64,000 bases of DNA from JAKFDI01 sp044508835 (GTDB taxonomy: Bacteria > Pseudomonadota > Gammaproteobacteria > Burkholderiales > Burkholderiaceae_C), in assembly GCA_044508835.1 (NCBI GenBank), contig JBIQHD010000019.1, positions 27,077 through 91,076 of the forward strand. Direction: 5' to 3'. The notes beneath the pieces were generated by a model. That model did not search any database. It was not told the origin of the DNA and worked only from the letters and a program-made list of their open reading frames with translations. Positions 35,838 through 45,371 of this stretch are shown piece after piece. Within the stretch, counting starts at the first letter, position 1. Each line of letters starts with the position of its first letter. Position numbers and translations under genes: made by a program.

Positions 35838-38696
35838 TCACTTGCTGAGCACGAAGCCCTTCAGCTTGCCGAAGGCCTGGTCGAGCAGCGCCTTCTGCTG
35901 CTCCTGGTGCAGGTGGGCGTAGCCCACCGCCGGCGAGGCCGAGGCCGGCCGGCCGGCGTAGCCGAGCTTCTGGCCTTCGCTCATGTTCTCGTGGATGTAG
36001 TGCTGCACGAAGAACCACGCGCCCTGGTTCTGCGGTTCGTCCTGGCACCACACCAGCTCGGTCGCGTTGGGGAAGCGCTTGAGCTCGGCGGCAAAGGCCT
36101 TGTGCGGGAACGGATAGAGCTGCTCCACGCGCAGGATGACCGTGTCCCAGGCCTTCTTCTCGTCGCGGCGCTTGAGCAGGTCGTAGGCCACCTTGCCCGA
36201 GCAGGCGATCACGCGCTTGACCTTCTGCGGGTCGATCTCGGGATGGTTCGGCCCGATGACGGTGCGGAACTCGCCCTTGGTGAACTCCGACAGCGGCGAG
36301 GTCGCATCCTTGGCGCGCAGCAGCGACTTGGGCGTCATGATGATGAGCGGCTTGCGGAACAGCCGCACCATCTGCCGGCGCAGCACATGGAAGATCTGGC
36401 TGGCCGTGGTCGGCTGCACGATCTGCATGTTGTTGTCGGCGGCCAGCTGCATGAAGCGCTCGAGCCGCGCCGAGCTGTGCTCCGGCCCCTGCCCCTCGTA
36501 GCCGTGCGGCAGCATCAGCGTGAGGCCGTTGACGCGGCCCCACTTCACCTCGCCGGAGGCGATGAACTGGTCGATGACGACCTGCGCGCCGTTGGCGAAG
36601 TCGCCGAACTGCGCCTCCCAGATCACCAGCGTGTTCGGGTCGGCGCTGGCGTAGCCGTACTCGAAGCCCAGCACGGCCTCTTCCGACAGCAGCGAGTCGA
36701 TGACGACGAAGGGCGCCTGGTTGTCGGCCACGTGCTCCAGCGGCGTGTACGAGCCCTCGTTCCACTTCTCGCGGTTCTGGTCGTGCAGCACCGCGTGGCG
36801 GTGGGTGAAGGTGCCGCGGCCGCAGTCCTCGCCCGACAGGCGCACGGCATAGCCGCTGGCCACCAGCGAGGCGTAGGCCAGGTGCTCGCCCATGCCCCAG
36901 TCGACGTTGATCTCGCCGCGGCCCATGGCGGCGCGGTCGGCGATCACCTTGGCCACCAGCGGATGGATCTTGGTGGTCTCGGGCACCGTGGTGATGCGCT
37001 CGGCCAGGCGCCGGATCTCGGCCAGCGGCAGCGCGGTGTCGGCCGCGTCCGTCCACTTCTTGCCGAGGAAGGGCGACCAGTCGACGGCGTACTTGCCCTT
37101 GAAGTTGGTCAGCACCGGGTCGACCGTGTGCTTGCCGGCATCCATCGCGGCGCGATAGGCCTTGACCATGTCGTCCGGGCCCTCGGCGGGCAGCACGCCC
37201 TGCGCCACCAGCTTGTCGCCGTAGAGCTTGCGCGTGCCGGGGTGCTGGCCGATCTTCTTGTACATCAGCGGCTGCGTCAGCGCCGGCGTGTCCTGCTCGT
37301 TGTGGCCGAGCTTGCGGTAGCAGACGATGTCGACCACCACGTCCTTGTTGAACTCCTGGCGGTAGTCGAGCGCGAGTTGGGTGCACAGCACCACGGCCTC
37401 GGGATCGTCGCCGTTCACGTGCAGCACCGGCGCCTCGATCATCTTGACGACGTCGGTGCAGTACAGCGTGGAGCGGGTGTCGCGCGGGTCGCTGGTGGTG
37501 AAGCCGATCTGGTTGTTGATGACCAGGTGCAGCGTGCCGCCGGTGTAGTAGCCGCGCGTCTGCGCGAGCGCCAGCGTCTCCATCACCACGCCCTGGCCGG
37601 CGAAGGCGGCGTCGCCGTGCACGATCACCGGCAGCACCGTGTCGCCCTCGGCGTCGCCGCGGCGGTCCAGGCGCGCCTTCACCGAGCCTTCGACCACCGG
37701 GTTGACGATCTCCAGGTGCGAGGGGTTGAACGCGAGGCTCAGGTGCACCGGCCCGCCCGCGGTCGTCACGTCGCTCGAGAAGCCCTGGTGGTACTTGACG
37801 TCGCCCGAAGGCAGGCTCTCGGGCGCGGTGTGGTCGAACTCGGCGAACAGGTCCTTCGGCATCTTGCCGAGGGTGTTGACCAGCACGTTCAGCCGGCCGC
37901 GGTGCGCCATGCCGATCACGATCTCCTGCACGCCGACGCCGCCCGCGCGCTGCACGATCTCGTCCATCGAGGCGATGAAGCTCTCGCCGCCTTCGAGCGA
38001 GAAGCGCTTCTGGCCGACGTACTTGGTGTGCAGGTAGCGCTCCAGGCCCTCGGCGGCCGTCAGGCGATCGAGGATGTGCTTCTTCTGCTCCGAGGTGTAG
38101 TTGGGCTTGCTGCGGATCGACTCGAGCTTCTGCTGCCACCAGCGCTTCTCGGTGGGCTCGGTGATGTGCATGAACTCGGCGCCGATGGAGCCGCAGTAGG
38201 TGTCGCGCAGCGCCTGCACGATCTCGCGCAGCGTCTGGTGCTCGGCGGTGGTGAAGTAGGTGTTCGTCGCGCTGAACGTGATGTCCATGTCGGACTCGCT
38301 CAGGTCGTAGAACGCCGGCTCCAGCTCGGGGATCTTCGGGCGTTCCTGGCGCTTGAGCGGGTCGAGGTCGGCCCAGCGCGCGCCGAGCGAGCGGTAGGCC
38401 GCGATCAGCGACTGGACGTGGACCTGCTTGCGCGCGACCGCCAGCTCGGCGGCGCTCGCCTTCACGGCGAATGCGTTGGCCTTGGCGCGCTGGGCGAAGG
38501 ATTCGACGATGGGCGCGTGCGCCACGTCGCGGCCTTCGGAGCCGTCGACCGCCGGCACGTTCTGCAGCGCGTCGAAATAGGTGCGCCAGTTGTCGGGCAC
38601 CGAGCCGGGGTTGTCGAGGTAGGCCTCGTACATCTCCTCGACGTAGGGTGCATTGCCCCCGAACAGGTACGAGTTCGACCTGTATTCCTGCATCAT
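35838..38696 (-). CDS. odhA: 2-oxoglutarate dehydrogenase E1 component
   Basis: The thiamine-diphosphate E1 enzyme that decarboxylates 2-oxoglutarate. The product of about 952 residues starts MMQEYRSNSYLFGGNAPYVEEMY, then shows GMAHRGRLNVLVN, the HGDAAFAGQGVVMETL thiamine-binding stretch, and FEYGYASADPNTLVIWEAQFGDF. In-frame GTG codons lie just upstream, but the ATG at 38696 matches the family start. It is the first gene of the odhA-odhB-SMR-lpd-zapE series. Confidence 0.96.
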   Translation of the reverse strand: MMQEYRSNSYLFGGNAPYVEEMYEAYLDNPGSVPDNWRTYFDALQNVPAVDGSEGRDVAHAPIVESFAQRAKANAFAVKASAAELAVARKQVHVQSLIAAYRSLGARWADLDPLKRQERPKIPELEPAFYDLSESDMDITFSATNTYFTTAEHQTLREIVQALRDTYCGSIGAEFMHITEPTEKRWWQQKLESIRSKPNYTSEQKKHILDRLTAAEGLERYLHTKYVGQKRFSLEGGESFIASMDEIVQRAGGVGVQEIVIGMAHRGRLNVLVNTLGKMPKDLFAEFDHTAPESLPSGDVKYHQGFSSDVTTAGGPVHLSLAFNPSHLEIVNPVVEGSVKARLDRRGDAEGDTVLPVIVHGDAAFAGQGVVMETLALAQTRGYYTGGTLHLVINNQIGFTTSDPRDTRSTLYCTDVVKMIEAPVLHVNGDDPEAVVLCTQLALDYRQEFNKDVVVDIVCYRKLGHNEQDTPALTQPLMYKKIGQHPGTRKLYGDKLVAQGVLPAEGPDDMVKAYRAAMDAGKHTVDPVLTNFKGKYAVDWSPFLGKKWTDAADTALPLAEIRRLAERITTVPETTKIHPLVAKVIADRAAMGRGEINVDWGMGEHLAYASLVASGYAVRLSGEDCGRGTFTHRHAVLHDQNREKWNEGSYTPLEHVADNQAPFVVIDSLLSEEAVLGFEYGYASADPNTLVIWEAQFGDFANGAQVVIDQFIASGEVKWGRVNGLTLMLPHGYEGQGPEHSSARLERFMQLAADNNMQIVQPTTASQIFHVLRRQMVRLFRKPLIIMTPKSLLRAKDATSPLSEFTKGEFRTVIGPNHPEIDPQKVKRVIACSGKVAYDLLKRRDEKKAWDTVILRVEQLYPFPHKAFAAELKRFPNATELVWCQDEPQNQGAWFFVQHYIHENMSEGQKLGYAGRPASASPAVGYAHLHQEQQKALLDQAFGKLKGFVLSK

Positions 38697-38843
38697 CTCG
38701 CTCACCTCGTGCACCGGTTTCCGGTGCGATAGTGGGTTGGAAAACCTTCCGCGACACGGCTTGACCGGTTGGCGGATTGCGACCCGCCTAAGCTGAGCGC
38801 CAGCGAAGGGGACGGGAAGGACTGAAGAATGTCAGCGCGGGCG

Positions 38844-38849
38844 ACTTTA
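38844..38849 (-). promoter_or_regulatory. Candidate -10 element for odhA
   Basis: The minus strand reads TAAAGT, preceded by GC, in the 255-base gap upstream of odhA. It would give a leader of about 140 bases. No good -35 is visible. The rest of 38697-38951 contains no gene that I can support. Confidence 0.3.
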
Positions 38850-38951
38850 GCACCGCGACTTGACGCATGCCATGGCGCGCGGCATCTCCGCGTCGCCGGC
38901 ATACCGGGGCGCTGCCGGGCGGTGGCCCGCCGGCGCGGGCCGGCAGGAAGG

Positions 38952-39905
38952 TCAGGCGAGCGCCAGCCGCGACCGGGCGGCGTGGTATTCGCGCGCCAGC
39001 CGGGCGACCAGTTCGCGCGCGGGCACGACCTTGTCGACCGCGCCGATGCCCTGGCCGCAGCCCCAGATGTCCTTCCAGGCCTTCTTGGCGTCGGGCGCGA
39101 AGTTCATCTTGCTGGGATCGCTCTCGGGCAGCGCGTCGGGGTCCAGCCCGGCGTTGCGGATGGACGGCTTGAGGTAGTTGCCGTGCACGCCCGTGAAGAG
39201 GTTGCTGTAGACGATGTCGTCGCTCGTGCTGGCGACGATCATCTCCTTGTAGCCGTCGACCGCGCGCGCCTCGTCGGTCGCGATGAAGGCCGAGCCGATG
39301 TAGGCGAAGTCGGCGCCCATCGCCTGCGCGGCCAGCACGGCGTCGCCGCTGGCGATGGAGCCGCTGAGCGCGAGCGGGCCGTCGAACCAGGTGCGGATCT
39401 CCTGCACCAGCGCGAACGGGCTCTTGACGCCCGCATGGCCGCCGGCGCCGGCGGCCACGGCGATCAGGCCGTCGGCGCCCTTCTCGATCGCCTTCCTGGC
39501 GAAGAAGTTGTTGATGACGTCGTGCAGCACCACGCCGCCCCAGGCGTGCACCGCGTCGTTCACGTCGGTGCGCGCGCCGAGCGAGGTGATGATGATCGGC
39601 ACCTTGTAGCGGGCGCACACGGCCATGTCGTGCGCCAGGCGCTCGTTGCTCTTGTGCACGATCTGGTTCACGGCGAACGGCGCGGCCGGCCGGTCGGGAT
39701 TCGCGCGGTTGTGGGCCGCCAGCGTCTCGGTGATCTCGGCCAGCCATTCGTCGAGCTGTTCCGCGGGCCGTGCATTCAGCGCCGGCATCGAGCCGACGAC
39801 GCCGGCCTTGCACTGCTCGATCACGAGCTTCGGGTTGCTGATGATGAACAGCGGCGAGCCGATGATCGGCAGGGGCAGCGTTTGCAGCACGGGAGGCAGG
39901 GGCAC
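38952..39905 (-). CDS. Nitronate monooxygenase / 2-nitropropane dioxygenase family protein
   Basis: A 317-residue TIM-barrel flavoprotein. FMN-binding features are IIGSPLFIISNPKLVIEQCKAGVVGS near the start, GADGLIAVAAGAGGHAG in the middle and LSGSIASGDAVLAAQAMGADFAYIGSAF. This family oxidises alkyl nitronates; many members have other or unknown substrates. A GTG start at 39905 was chosen because GGAG lies six bases before it and similarity begins there. It follows the acyl-CoA dehydrogenase by 100 bases. Confidence 0.88.
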   Translation of the reverse strand: MPLPPVLQTLPLPIIGSPLFIISNPKLVIEQCKAGVVGSMPALNARPAEQLDEWLAEITETLAAHNRANPDRPAAPFAVNQIVHKSNERLAHDMAVCARYKVPIIITSLGARTDVNDAVHAWGGVVLHDVINNFFARKAIEKGADGLIAVAAGAGGHAGVKSPFALVQEIRTWFDGPLALSGSIASGDAVLAAQAMGADFAYIGSAFIATDEARAVDGYKEMIVASTSDDIVYSNLFTGVHGNYLKPSIRNAGLDPDALPESDPSKMNFAPDAKKAWKDIWGCGQGIGAVDKVVPARELVARLAREYHAARSRLALA

Positions 39906-39960
39906 GAAGATCTCCAACGGGGAGGAAGCGGATGCGGCGCAGGCGCCGCCACGAGTGTGG

Positions 39961-39980
39961 GCAGCGCCGGCCGGCGCTGC
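39961..39980. repeat. 20-base perfect palindrome
   Basis: Bases 39961-39980 are a perfect GC-only dyad apart from two A-T pairs, in the gap between the acyl-CoA dehydrogenase and the nitronate monooxygenase-like gene. With the central bases unpaired it would form a strong hairpin. No T-run follows on either strand, so it is not a standard terminator. Confidence 0.5.
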
Positions 39981-40005
39981 AGTCACCCGAGGGACAGGCG
40001 GCAGG

Positions 40006-41799
40006 TCAGAAGGCGTCGAGCGCGAGCGCCGTGACGCTGTCGGCGCCTTCGACGATGGCGTCGCGAATCCCGGGCACCTTGCTCAGGATGTGCTCGGCAT
40101 AGAACTGCGCCGTGGCGACCTTGGCCTGCAGGAAGGCCGCGTCGCCGGCGCCGCCGGCCAGCCGTTCCTCGGCGGCGACGAGCGCACGCGCCATCTGCCA
40201 GCCGGCCATCAGGTTGCCGGCCAGCATCAGGTAGGGCACCGAGCCGGCGAACACGGCGTTCGGCTGCGCCTTGGTGCCGCCGGCGACGAAATCGACCACT
40301 TCCTCGAAGGCCGTGCGCGCCGCCGCGAGGCGCCTGGCCATGGCGCGCGAGGCGGCGCTCGTGCGCTCGCTCAACTGCCGCTCGGTCGACTCGATCTGCT
40401 TCGCGATGGCCTTCGCCGTCTGCCCGCCGTCGCGCGCGGTCTTGCGGCCGACGAGGTCGTTGGCCTGGATCGCCGTCGTGCCTTCGTAGATCGTCAGGAT
40501 CTTGGCATCGCGGTAGTACTGCGCCGCGCCGGTTTCCTCGATGAAGCCCATGCCGCCGTGCACCTGCACGCCGAGGCTGGTCACCTCCAGGCTCATCTCT
40601 GTCGAGAAGCCCTTCACCAGCGGCACCATGAACTCGTAGAACGCCTGGTTCTGCTTGCGCACCTCGGCATCGGGATGGTGGTGCGCCGCGTCGTAGGCCG
40701 CGCCCGCCACGATCGCCATCGCGCGGCTGCCCTCGGTGTAGGCGCGCATGGTCATGAGCATGCGGCGCACGTCGGGGTGATGGATGATCGGCGCGCTGCC
40801 GGCCACGGAGCCGTCCACCGGACGCGACTGCACGCGGTCGCGCGCGTACTGCACGGCCTTCTGGTAGGCCCGCTCGGCAATGGAGATGCCCTGGATGCCG
40901 ACCGCGTAGCGCGCGGCGTTCATCATGATGAACATGTATTCCAGGCCGCGGTTCTCCTGGCCGATGAGGTAGCCCGTGGCACCGCCGTGGTCGCCGTACT
41001 GCAGCACCGCCGTGGGGCTCGCCTTGATGCCGAGCTTGTGCTCGATGCTCACGCAGTGCACGTCGTTGCGCGCACCGGGCGTGCCGTCCGCGTTCGGCAG
41101 GAACTTCGGCACCACGAACAGGCTGATGCCCTTCACGCCTTCGGGCGCGCCGGCCACCCGGGCCAGCACGAGGTGGACGATGTTGTCCGCCATGTCGTGC
41201 TCGCCGTAGGTGATGAAGATCTTCGTGCCGAAGATCCTGTAGCTGCCGTCCGGCTGCGGCTCGGCGCGCGTGCGCACGAGGGCCAGGTCCGAGCCGGCCT
41301 GCGGCTCGGTGAGGTTCATGGTGCCGGTCCACTCGCCCGAGATCATCTTCGGGATGTAGAGCTGCTGCTGCTCGGGCGTGCCGGCCGTGAGCAGCGCCTC
41401 GATGGCGCCGTCGGTCAGCAGCGGGCACAGCGCGAAGCTCATGTTCGCGCTGTTGAGCATCTCGATGCAGGCCGCGCCGATGGTCTTGGGCAGGCCCTGG
41501 CCGCCGAACTCGCCGGGATGCTGCAGGCCCTGCCAGCCGCCTTCGGCGAACTGGCGGAACGCCTGCCTGAAGCCGGGCGTCGTCGTGACCTCGCCGTCCT
41601 TCCAGGACGTCGGATTCCTGTCGCCCTCGAAGTTCAGCGGTGCCAGCACCTCCTCGTTGAACTTCGCCGATTCCTCGAGCACGGCCTGCGCCGTCTCCAG
41701 GCCGGCGTCGTCGAAGCCCGGCAGCTTCGCCACTTCCTCCAGGCCGGCCAGTTCCTTCATGCAGAAGAGCATGTCGGCCACGGGAGCGCGGTACGTCAT
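40006..41799 (-). CDS. Acyl-CoA dehydrogenase, large (about 600-residue) type
   Basis: A 597-residue FAD acyl-CoA dehydrogenase of the large class that includes DmdC. The core has MNLTEPQAGSDLALVRTRA (FAD/substrate site), QVHGGMGFIEETGAAQYYRD, and catalytic base Glu439 in IYEGTTAIQ. An extra C-terminal helical domain (about 460-597) distinguishes it from 380-residue enzymes. Its acyl substrate is not readable. The ATG at 41799 follows GGAG by six bases. It lies 43 bases after etfA, whose flavoprotein is the natural electron acceptor. Confidence 0.93.
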   Translation of the reverse strand: MTYRAPVADMLFCMKELAGLEEVAKLPGFDDAGLETAQAVLEESAKFNEEVLAPLNFEGDRNPTSWKDGEVTTTPGFRQAFRQFAEGGWQGLQHPGEFGGQGLPKTIGAACIEMLNSANMSFALCPLLTDGAIEALLTAGTPEQQQLYIPKMISGEWTGTMNLTEPQAGSDLALVRTRAEPQPDGSYRIFGTKIFITYGEHDMADNIVHLVLARVAGAPEGVKGISLFVVPKFLPNADGTPGARNDVHCVSIEHKLGIKASPTAVLQYGDHGGATGYLIGQENRGLEYMFIMMNAARYAVGIQGISIAERAYQKAVQYARDRVQSRPVDGSVAGSAPIIHHPDVRRMLMTMRAYTEGSRAMAIVAGAAYDAAHHHPDAEVRKQNQAFYEFMVPLVKGFSTEMSLEVTSLGVQVHGGMGFIEETGAAQYYRDAKILTIYEGTTAIQANDLVGRKTARDGGQTAKAIAKQIESTERQLSERTSAASRAMARRLAAARTAFEEVVDFVAGGTKAQPNAVFAGSVPYLMLAGNLMAGWQMARALVAAEERLAGGAGDAAFLQAKVATAQFYAEHILSKVPGIRDAIVEGADSVTALALDAF

Positions 41800-41842
41800 C
41801 GATGTCTCCAATCGGCGGTCGAGCGAAACGGATGGGAAAGGC

Positions 41843-42775
41843 TCAGAGCGCCTTGACCAATTCCGGCACGGCGGCGAAGAGGTCGGCCTCCAGGCCGTAG
41901 TCGGCCACGCTGAAGATCGGCGCCTCCGGGTCCTTGTTGATCGCCACGATCACCTTGGAGTCCTTCATCCCCGCCAGGTGCTGGATCGCCCCGCTGATGC
42001 CCGCGGCGATGTACAGCTGCGGCGCCACGATCTTGCCCGTCTGCCCCACCTGCCAGTCGTTGGGCGCGTACCCCGCGTCCACCGCCGCGCGGCTGGCCCC
42101 CAGCGCCGCCCCCAGCTTGTCGGCCAGCGGCGTGAGCACCTCGGTGAACTTCTCGCTTGAGCCCAGCGCCCGACCGCCCGAGACGATGATCTTGGCCGCC
42201 GTCAGCTCCGGCCGGTCGTTCCTGGCGATCTCGGCCTTCACGAAGCGGCTCTTGCCCCCCTCGGCCACGGCCTGCGCGGTCTCGATGGCGGCGCTGCCGC
42301 CTTCCGCCGCCGCCGCGTCGAAGCCCGTCGTGCGCACGGTGATCACCTTGACCTTGTCGGCGCTCTGCACGGTGGCGATGGCGTTGCCCGCGTAGATGGG
42401 GCGCTCGAAGGTGTCGGCGCTGATGACCTTGGTGATATCGCTGATCTGGCCCACGTCCAGCTTGGCGGCCACGCGCGGGGCGACGTTCTTGCCGCTGGCG
42501 GTGGCCGGGAACAGGATGTGGCTGTAGCCGCCGGCGAGCTGCAGCACCTGCGCAGCCACGCTCTCGGCCAGGCCGTGGTCCAGCGGCGCGCCGTCGGCGA
42601 GGATGACCTTGGCCACGCCGGCGATCTTGGCAGCAGCGTCGGCCGCAGCCTGGGCGTTCGATCCGGCGATGAGCACGTGCACGTCGCCGCCGCATTGGCT
42701 GGCCGCGGTGACGGTGTTCAGGGTGGCGCCCTTGAGGGTCTGGTTGTCGTGTTCAGCAATGACGAGTGCGGTCAT
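41843..42775 (-). CDS. etfA: Electron transfer flavoprotein subunit alpha
   Basis: ETF carries electrons from acyl-CoA dehydrogenases to the quinone pool. The 310-residue alpha subunit begins MTALVIAEHDNQTLKGATLN and has the C-terminal FAD-binding domain with SGGRALGSSEKFTEVL, GQTGKIVAPQLYIAAGISGAIQH and VAINKDPEAPIFSVADYGLEAD. It begins two bases after the etfB stop and precedes the acyl-CoA dehydrogenase. Confidence 0.97.
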   Translation of the reverse strand: MTALVIAEHDNQTLKGATLNTVTAASQCGGDVHVLIAGSNAQAAADAAAKIAGVAKVILADGAPLDHGLAESVAAQVLQLAGGYSHILFPATASGKNVAPRVAAKLDVGQISDITKVISADTFERPIYAGNAIATVQSADKVKVITVRTTGFDAAAAEGGSAAIETAQAVAEGGKSRFVKAEIARNDRPELTAAKIIVSGGRALGSSEKFTEVLTPLADKLGAALGASRAAVDAGYAPNDWQVGQTGKIVAPQLYIAAGISGAIQHLAGMKDSKVIVAINKDPEAPIFSVADYGLEADLFAAVPELVKAL

Positions 42776-42777
42776 GA

Positions 42778-43527
42778 TCAGATCACCTTGGCTTCGGTCT
42801 TGAGCTTGTTCACCAGCGTGGCCACGTCGGGCACCTTGATGCCGGCGCTGCGCTTGGGCGGCTCGCTGACCTTCAGGGTCTTCAGCCGCGGCGCCACGTC
42901 CACGCCCAGGTCCGCGGGCTTGACGGTCTCCAGCGGCTTCTTCTTGGCCTTCATGATGTTGGGCAGCGTCACGTAGCGCGGCTCGTTCAGGCGCAGGTCG
43001 GTGGTGACCACCGCCGGCAGCGTGAGCGCGAGCACTTCCAGGCCGCCGTCGACTTCGCGCGTGACGTTCACGCCCTGGCCGTCGATCTCGACCTTGCTGG
43101 CGAAGGTGGCCTGCGGCAGCTCGGCCAGCGCGGCCAGCATCTGCCCGGTCTGGTTGCAGTCGTCGTCGATGGCCTGCTTGCCCAGGATGACGAGGCCGGG
43201 CTGTTCCTTGTCGACCAGGGCCTTGAGCAGCTTGGCCACGGCCAGGGGCTGCAGCTCCTCGGCGGTCTCCACCAGGATGGCCCGGTCGGCACCGATGGCC
43301 ATGGCCGTGCGCAGCGTCTCCTGGCACTGCGCGACGCCGCAGGACACGGCGATCACCTCGGTCGCCGCGCCCTTCTCCTTCAGCCGCACCGCCTCCTCCA
43401 CCGCGATCTCGTCGAACGGGTTCATGCTCATCTTCACGTTGGCAATGTCCACCCCCGTGCCGTCACTCTTCACCCGTACCTTCACGTTGTAGTCGACCAC
43501 CCGCTTGACGGGGACGAGGATCTTCAT
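42778..43527 (-). CDS. etfB: Electron transfer flavoprotein subunit beta
   Basis: The AMP-binding partner of EtfA. The 249-residue protein begins MKILVPVKRVVDYNVKVRVK and contains the ETF beta signature region VEIDGQGVNVTREVDGGLEVLALTLPAVVTTDLRLNEPRY, here seen as consecutive family blocks. It heads the etfB-etfA-acyl-CoA dehydrogenase series. A plausible promoter is at 43630-43658. Confidence 0.97.
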   Translation of the reverse strand: MKILVPVKRVVDYNVKVRVKSDGTGVDIANVKMSMNPFDEIAVEEAVRLKEKGAATEVIAVSCGVAQCQETLRTAMAIGADRAILVETAEELQPLAVAKLLKALVDKEQPGLVILGKQAIDDDCNQTGQMLAALAELPQATFASKVEIDGQGVNVTREVDGGLEVLALTLPAVVTTDLRLNEPRYVTLPNIMKAKKKPLETVKPADLGVDVAPRLKTLKVSEPPKRSAGIKVPDVATLVNKLKTEAKVI

Positions 43528-43629
43528 GGGAGCACTCCTGGAGCGTTGGATGGATTGGCAAACTCGATCGATTCTATGAGTCGCCCCTCGGCACGAGAGG
43601 CGTCAGAACCGAAAGCGAACGATCGTGCT

Positions 43630-43658
43630 ATTTTAACCATGCGCGCGCGCCGGCAAAG
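43630..43658 (-). promoter_or_regulatory. Candidate promoter of etfBA
   Basis: On the minus strand CTTTGC (43653-43658) and TAAAAT (43630-43635) are 17 bases apart. The start would lie near 43623, about 95 bases before etfB. The -10 is good and the -35 weak. Confidence 0.4.
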
Positions 43659-43681
43659 CGGCCGCTGCCACGGCCGCGCGC

Positions 43682-44977
43682 TCAGGCGGCCGCGGCTCTG
43701 GCGCCGCGCGCCACGTTCACCGGTGCCAGCAGCGCCAGGCCGGCGAGGAAGAACACCGCCGTCGAGAGAATCGCCAGGCGGTGGTTGCCGGCCGTCAGCA
43801 CCGTGATCACGCCATAGGTGACGGGGCCGACGATGGCCGCCAGCCGCGTCGCGAAGGTCCACAGCCCGTAGAACTCGCCCAGCTGCGCACGCGGCGCGAA
43901 GAGCCCGGCGAGGGCCCGGCCGGCCGACTGGCTCGATCCCATGCAGAGCCCGGCGATCACCGCCGCCACCCAGAACAGGGCGGGCCCCTGCGCCAGCATC
44001 GCCAGCACCGTCATCACCACCCAGCCGAGCAGCGTGGCGGCAAGGGCCGGCTTGTGGCCGATGCGGTCCTGCCAGTAGCCGAAGGCGAACGCGCCGACCG
44101 CCGCGGCGATGTTGACGAGGAAGATCAGCAGCATCGTGTCCGCCTGCTGGAAGCCGAGCGCCTCCTGGGCATAGACGGCCGCCAGCGCGATCACCACCGC
44201 GATGCCGGCCTGATAGCACGCCGAGCAGGCGAGCAGCCAGCTGAAGTCGCGAAAGCTGCGTGCCCGCCGCCACGTGGCAGCCAGCCGCCCGAGCGAGGCG
44301 CGCACGCCGGCGCGCGAGGCGCCCTGCGGCTGCGGCGTCGCCCGCTCGCGCAGCAGCACGAAGGTCAGGATCGACGCCACGCCGTACACCGCGGCCGTGA
44401 TGATCATCGTGACCGGGACGAAGTGCGTGGCCGGCTCGCCGCGCGCCTGCGCCGTGAGCACGTAGGCCAGGCTCAGCCCGAGCGACAGCATGCCGCCGAG
44501 GTAGCCGAAGCTCCAGCCCCAGCCCGAGACGCGGCCCATGGCGTCGGGGCGAGACAGTTCGGGGAGAAAGGCGGCGATCAGCGACTCGCCGAAGGAATAG
44601 AAGGTGTTCGACAGCACCACCGCCGCAACGGCCAGCGCCACGTCGCCCTGCCCGGTGAAGGCGAGCGCCGCCGTGCTGGCGACGCAGCCGACGGTGGTGA
44701 CGGCCAGCACGCGCTTCTTGGCGGCCCGGATGTCGGCCCAGGCGCCGAGCGCCGGCATCAGCAGCATCACGGCGAGGCTGGATGCGGCGATGGTGAGCGT
44801 CCAGCCGAGCGTCGCCCACGGCGCGCCGCCGGCCACGACGCCGACGAAGTAGGCGTTGAACACCGCCGTGAGCACGACGGTCGTGTAGCCGGAGTTGGCG
44901 AAGTCGTACATCGCCCAGCCGAACACTTCGCGCTTCTTGACGCCCTCGTTCAGCGCGCCGGTCGGAAACAGAGCCAC
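43682..44977 (-). CDS. MFS transporter, UMF1/Atg22-like
   Basis: A 431-residue membrane protein with about twelve hydrophobic helices. The N-terminus VFGWAMYDFANSGYTTVVLTAVF is diagnostic of the UMF1/Atg22-like branch of the major facilitator superfamily, whose yeast member effluxes amino acids from the vacuole. The substrate in bacteria is unknown. It starts with GTG at 44977 behind a GGAG six bases away. It lies just after tRNA-Leu(UAA) on the same strand and may be read through from it. Confidence 0.88.
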   Translation of the reverse strand: MALFPTGALNEGVKKREVFGWAMYDFANSGYTTVVLTAVFNAYFVGVVAGGAPWATLGWTLTIAASSLAVMLLMPALGAWADIRAAKKRVLAVTTVGCVASTAALAFTGQGDVALAVAAVVLSNTFYSFGESLIAAFLPELSRPDAMGRVSGWGWSFGYLGGMLSLGLSLAYVLTAQARGEPATHFVPVTMIITAAVYGVASILTFVLLRERATPQPQGASRAGVRASLGRLAATWRRARSFRDFSWLLACSACYQAGIAVVIALAAVYAQEALGFQQADTMLLIFLVNIAAAVGAFAFGYWQDRIGHKPALAATLLGWVVMTVLAMLAQGPALFWVAAVIAGLCMGSSQSAGRALAGLFAPRAQLGEFYGLWTFATRLAAIVGPVTYGVITVLTAGNHRLAILSTAVFFLAGLALLAPVNVARGARAAAA

Positions 44978-45004
44978 GGGCTTCTCCCGGATTCGATGTT
45001 CTTC

Positions 45005-45096
45005 TGGTGCCCGGGACGGGAGTCGAACCCGTGCGCCGCCTCTCGGCAGGCGGCGGAGTTTAAGTCCGCTGTGTCTACCAGTTTCACCACCCGGGC
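45005..45096 (-). tRNA. tRNA-Leu (anticodon UAA)
   Basis: 92 bases including CCA. The acceptor stem GCCCGGG/CCCGGGC is perfect. The anticodon stem GCGGA/TCCGC encloses CTTAAAC, giving TAA. The variable arm is long and GC-rich. A CATAAT -10-like element (minus strand, 45106-45111) lies ten bases upstream, and the Cys/Gly terminator at 45169-45200 separates it from the other two tRNAs. Confidence 0.97.
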
Positions 45097-45168
45097 CGCG
45101 CCCGGATTATGTGGGCGATGCATGCGGGGCACGTCGCGCCCGGCCGCGCGCGAAAGGCATCGACAAAG

Positions 45169-45200
45169 AAAAAGCCCCGCGTCGTTCGGACGCGGGGCTT
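45169..45200 (-). terminator. Terminator after tRNA-Cys
   Basis: A perfect 12-bp stem (45172-45183 and 45189-45200) with a 5-base loop is followed on the minus strand by TTTTTC. It ends the tRNA-Cys transcript before tRNA-Leu(UAA). Confidence 0.85.
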
Positions 45201-45205
45201 CGAGG

Positions 45206-45279
45206 TGGAGGCGCGGGCCGGAGTCGAACCGACCTACACGGATTTGCAATCCGGTGCATAACCGCTTTGCTACCGCGCC
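45206..45279 (-). tRNA. tRNA-Cys (anticodon GCA)
   Basis: 74 bases including CCA. The acceptor stem GGCGCGG/CCGCGCC is perfect, the anticodon loop is ATTGCAAA with GCA, and the D-loop pattern TAGCAAAGCGG is typical of tRNA-Cys. It lies between two strong terminators, so it should have its own promoter in 45280-45370; none is clear. Confidence 0.97.
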
Positions 45280-45371
45280 GTTGTTGCGGGGCGCATTCTC
45301 ACACAACGAATCTCGCCCGTTGCGCGGAAGGCCAACTTCGCGATCGCCTCGCGCGAAGCTTGAAAAGAACC

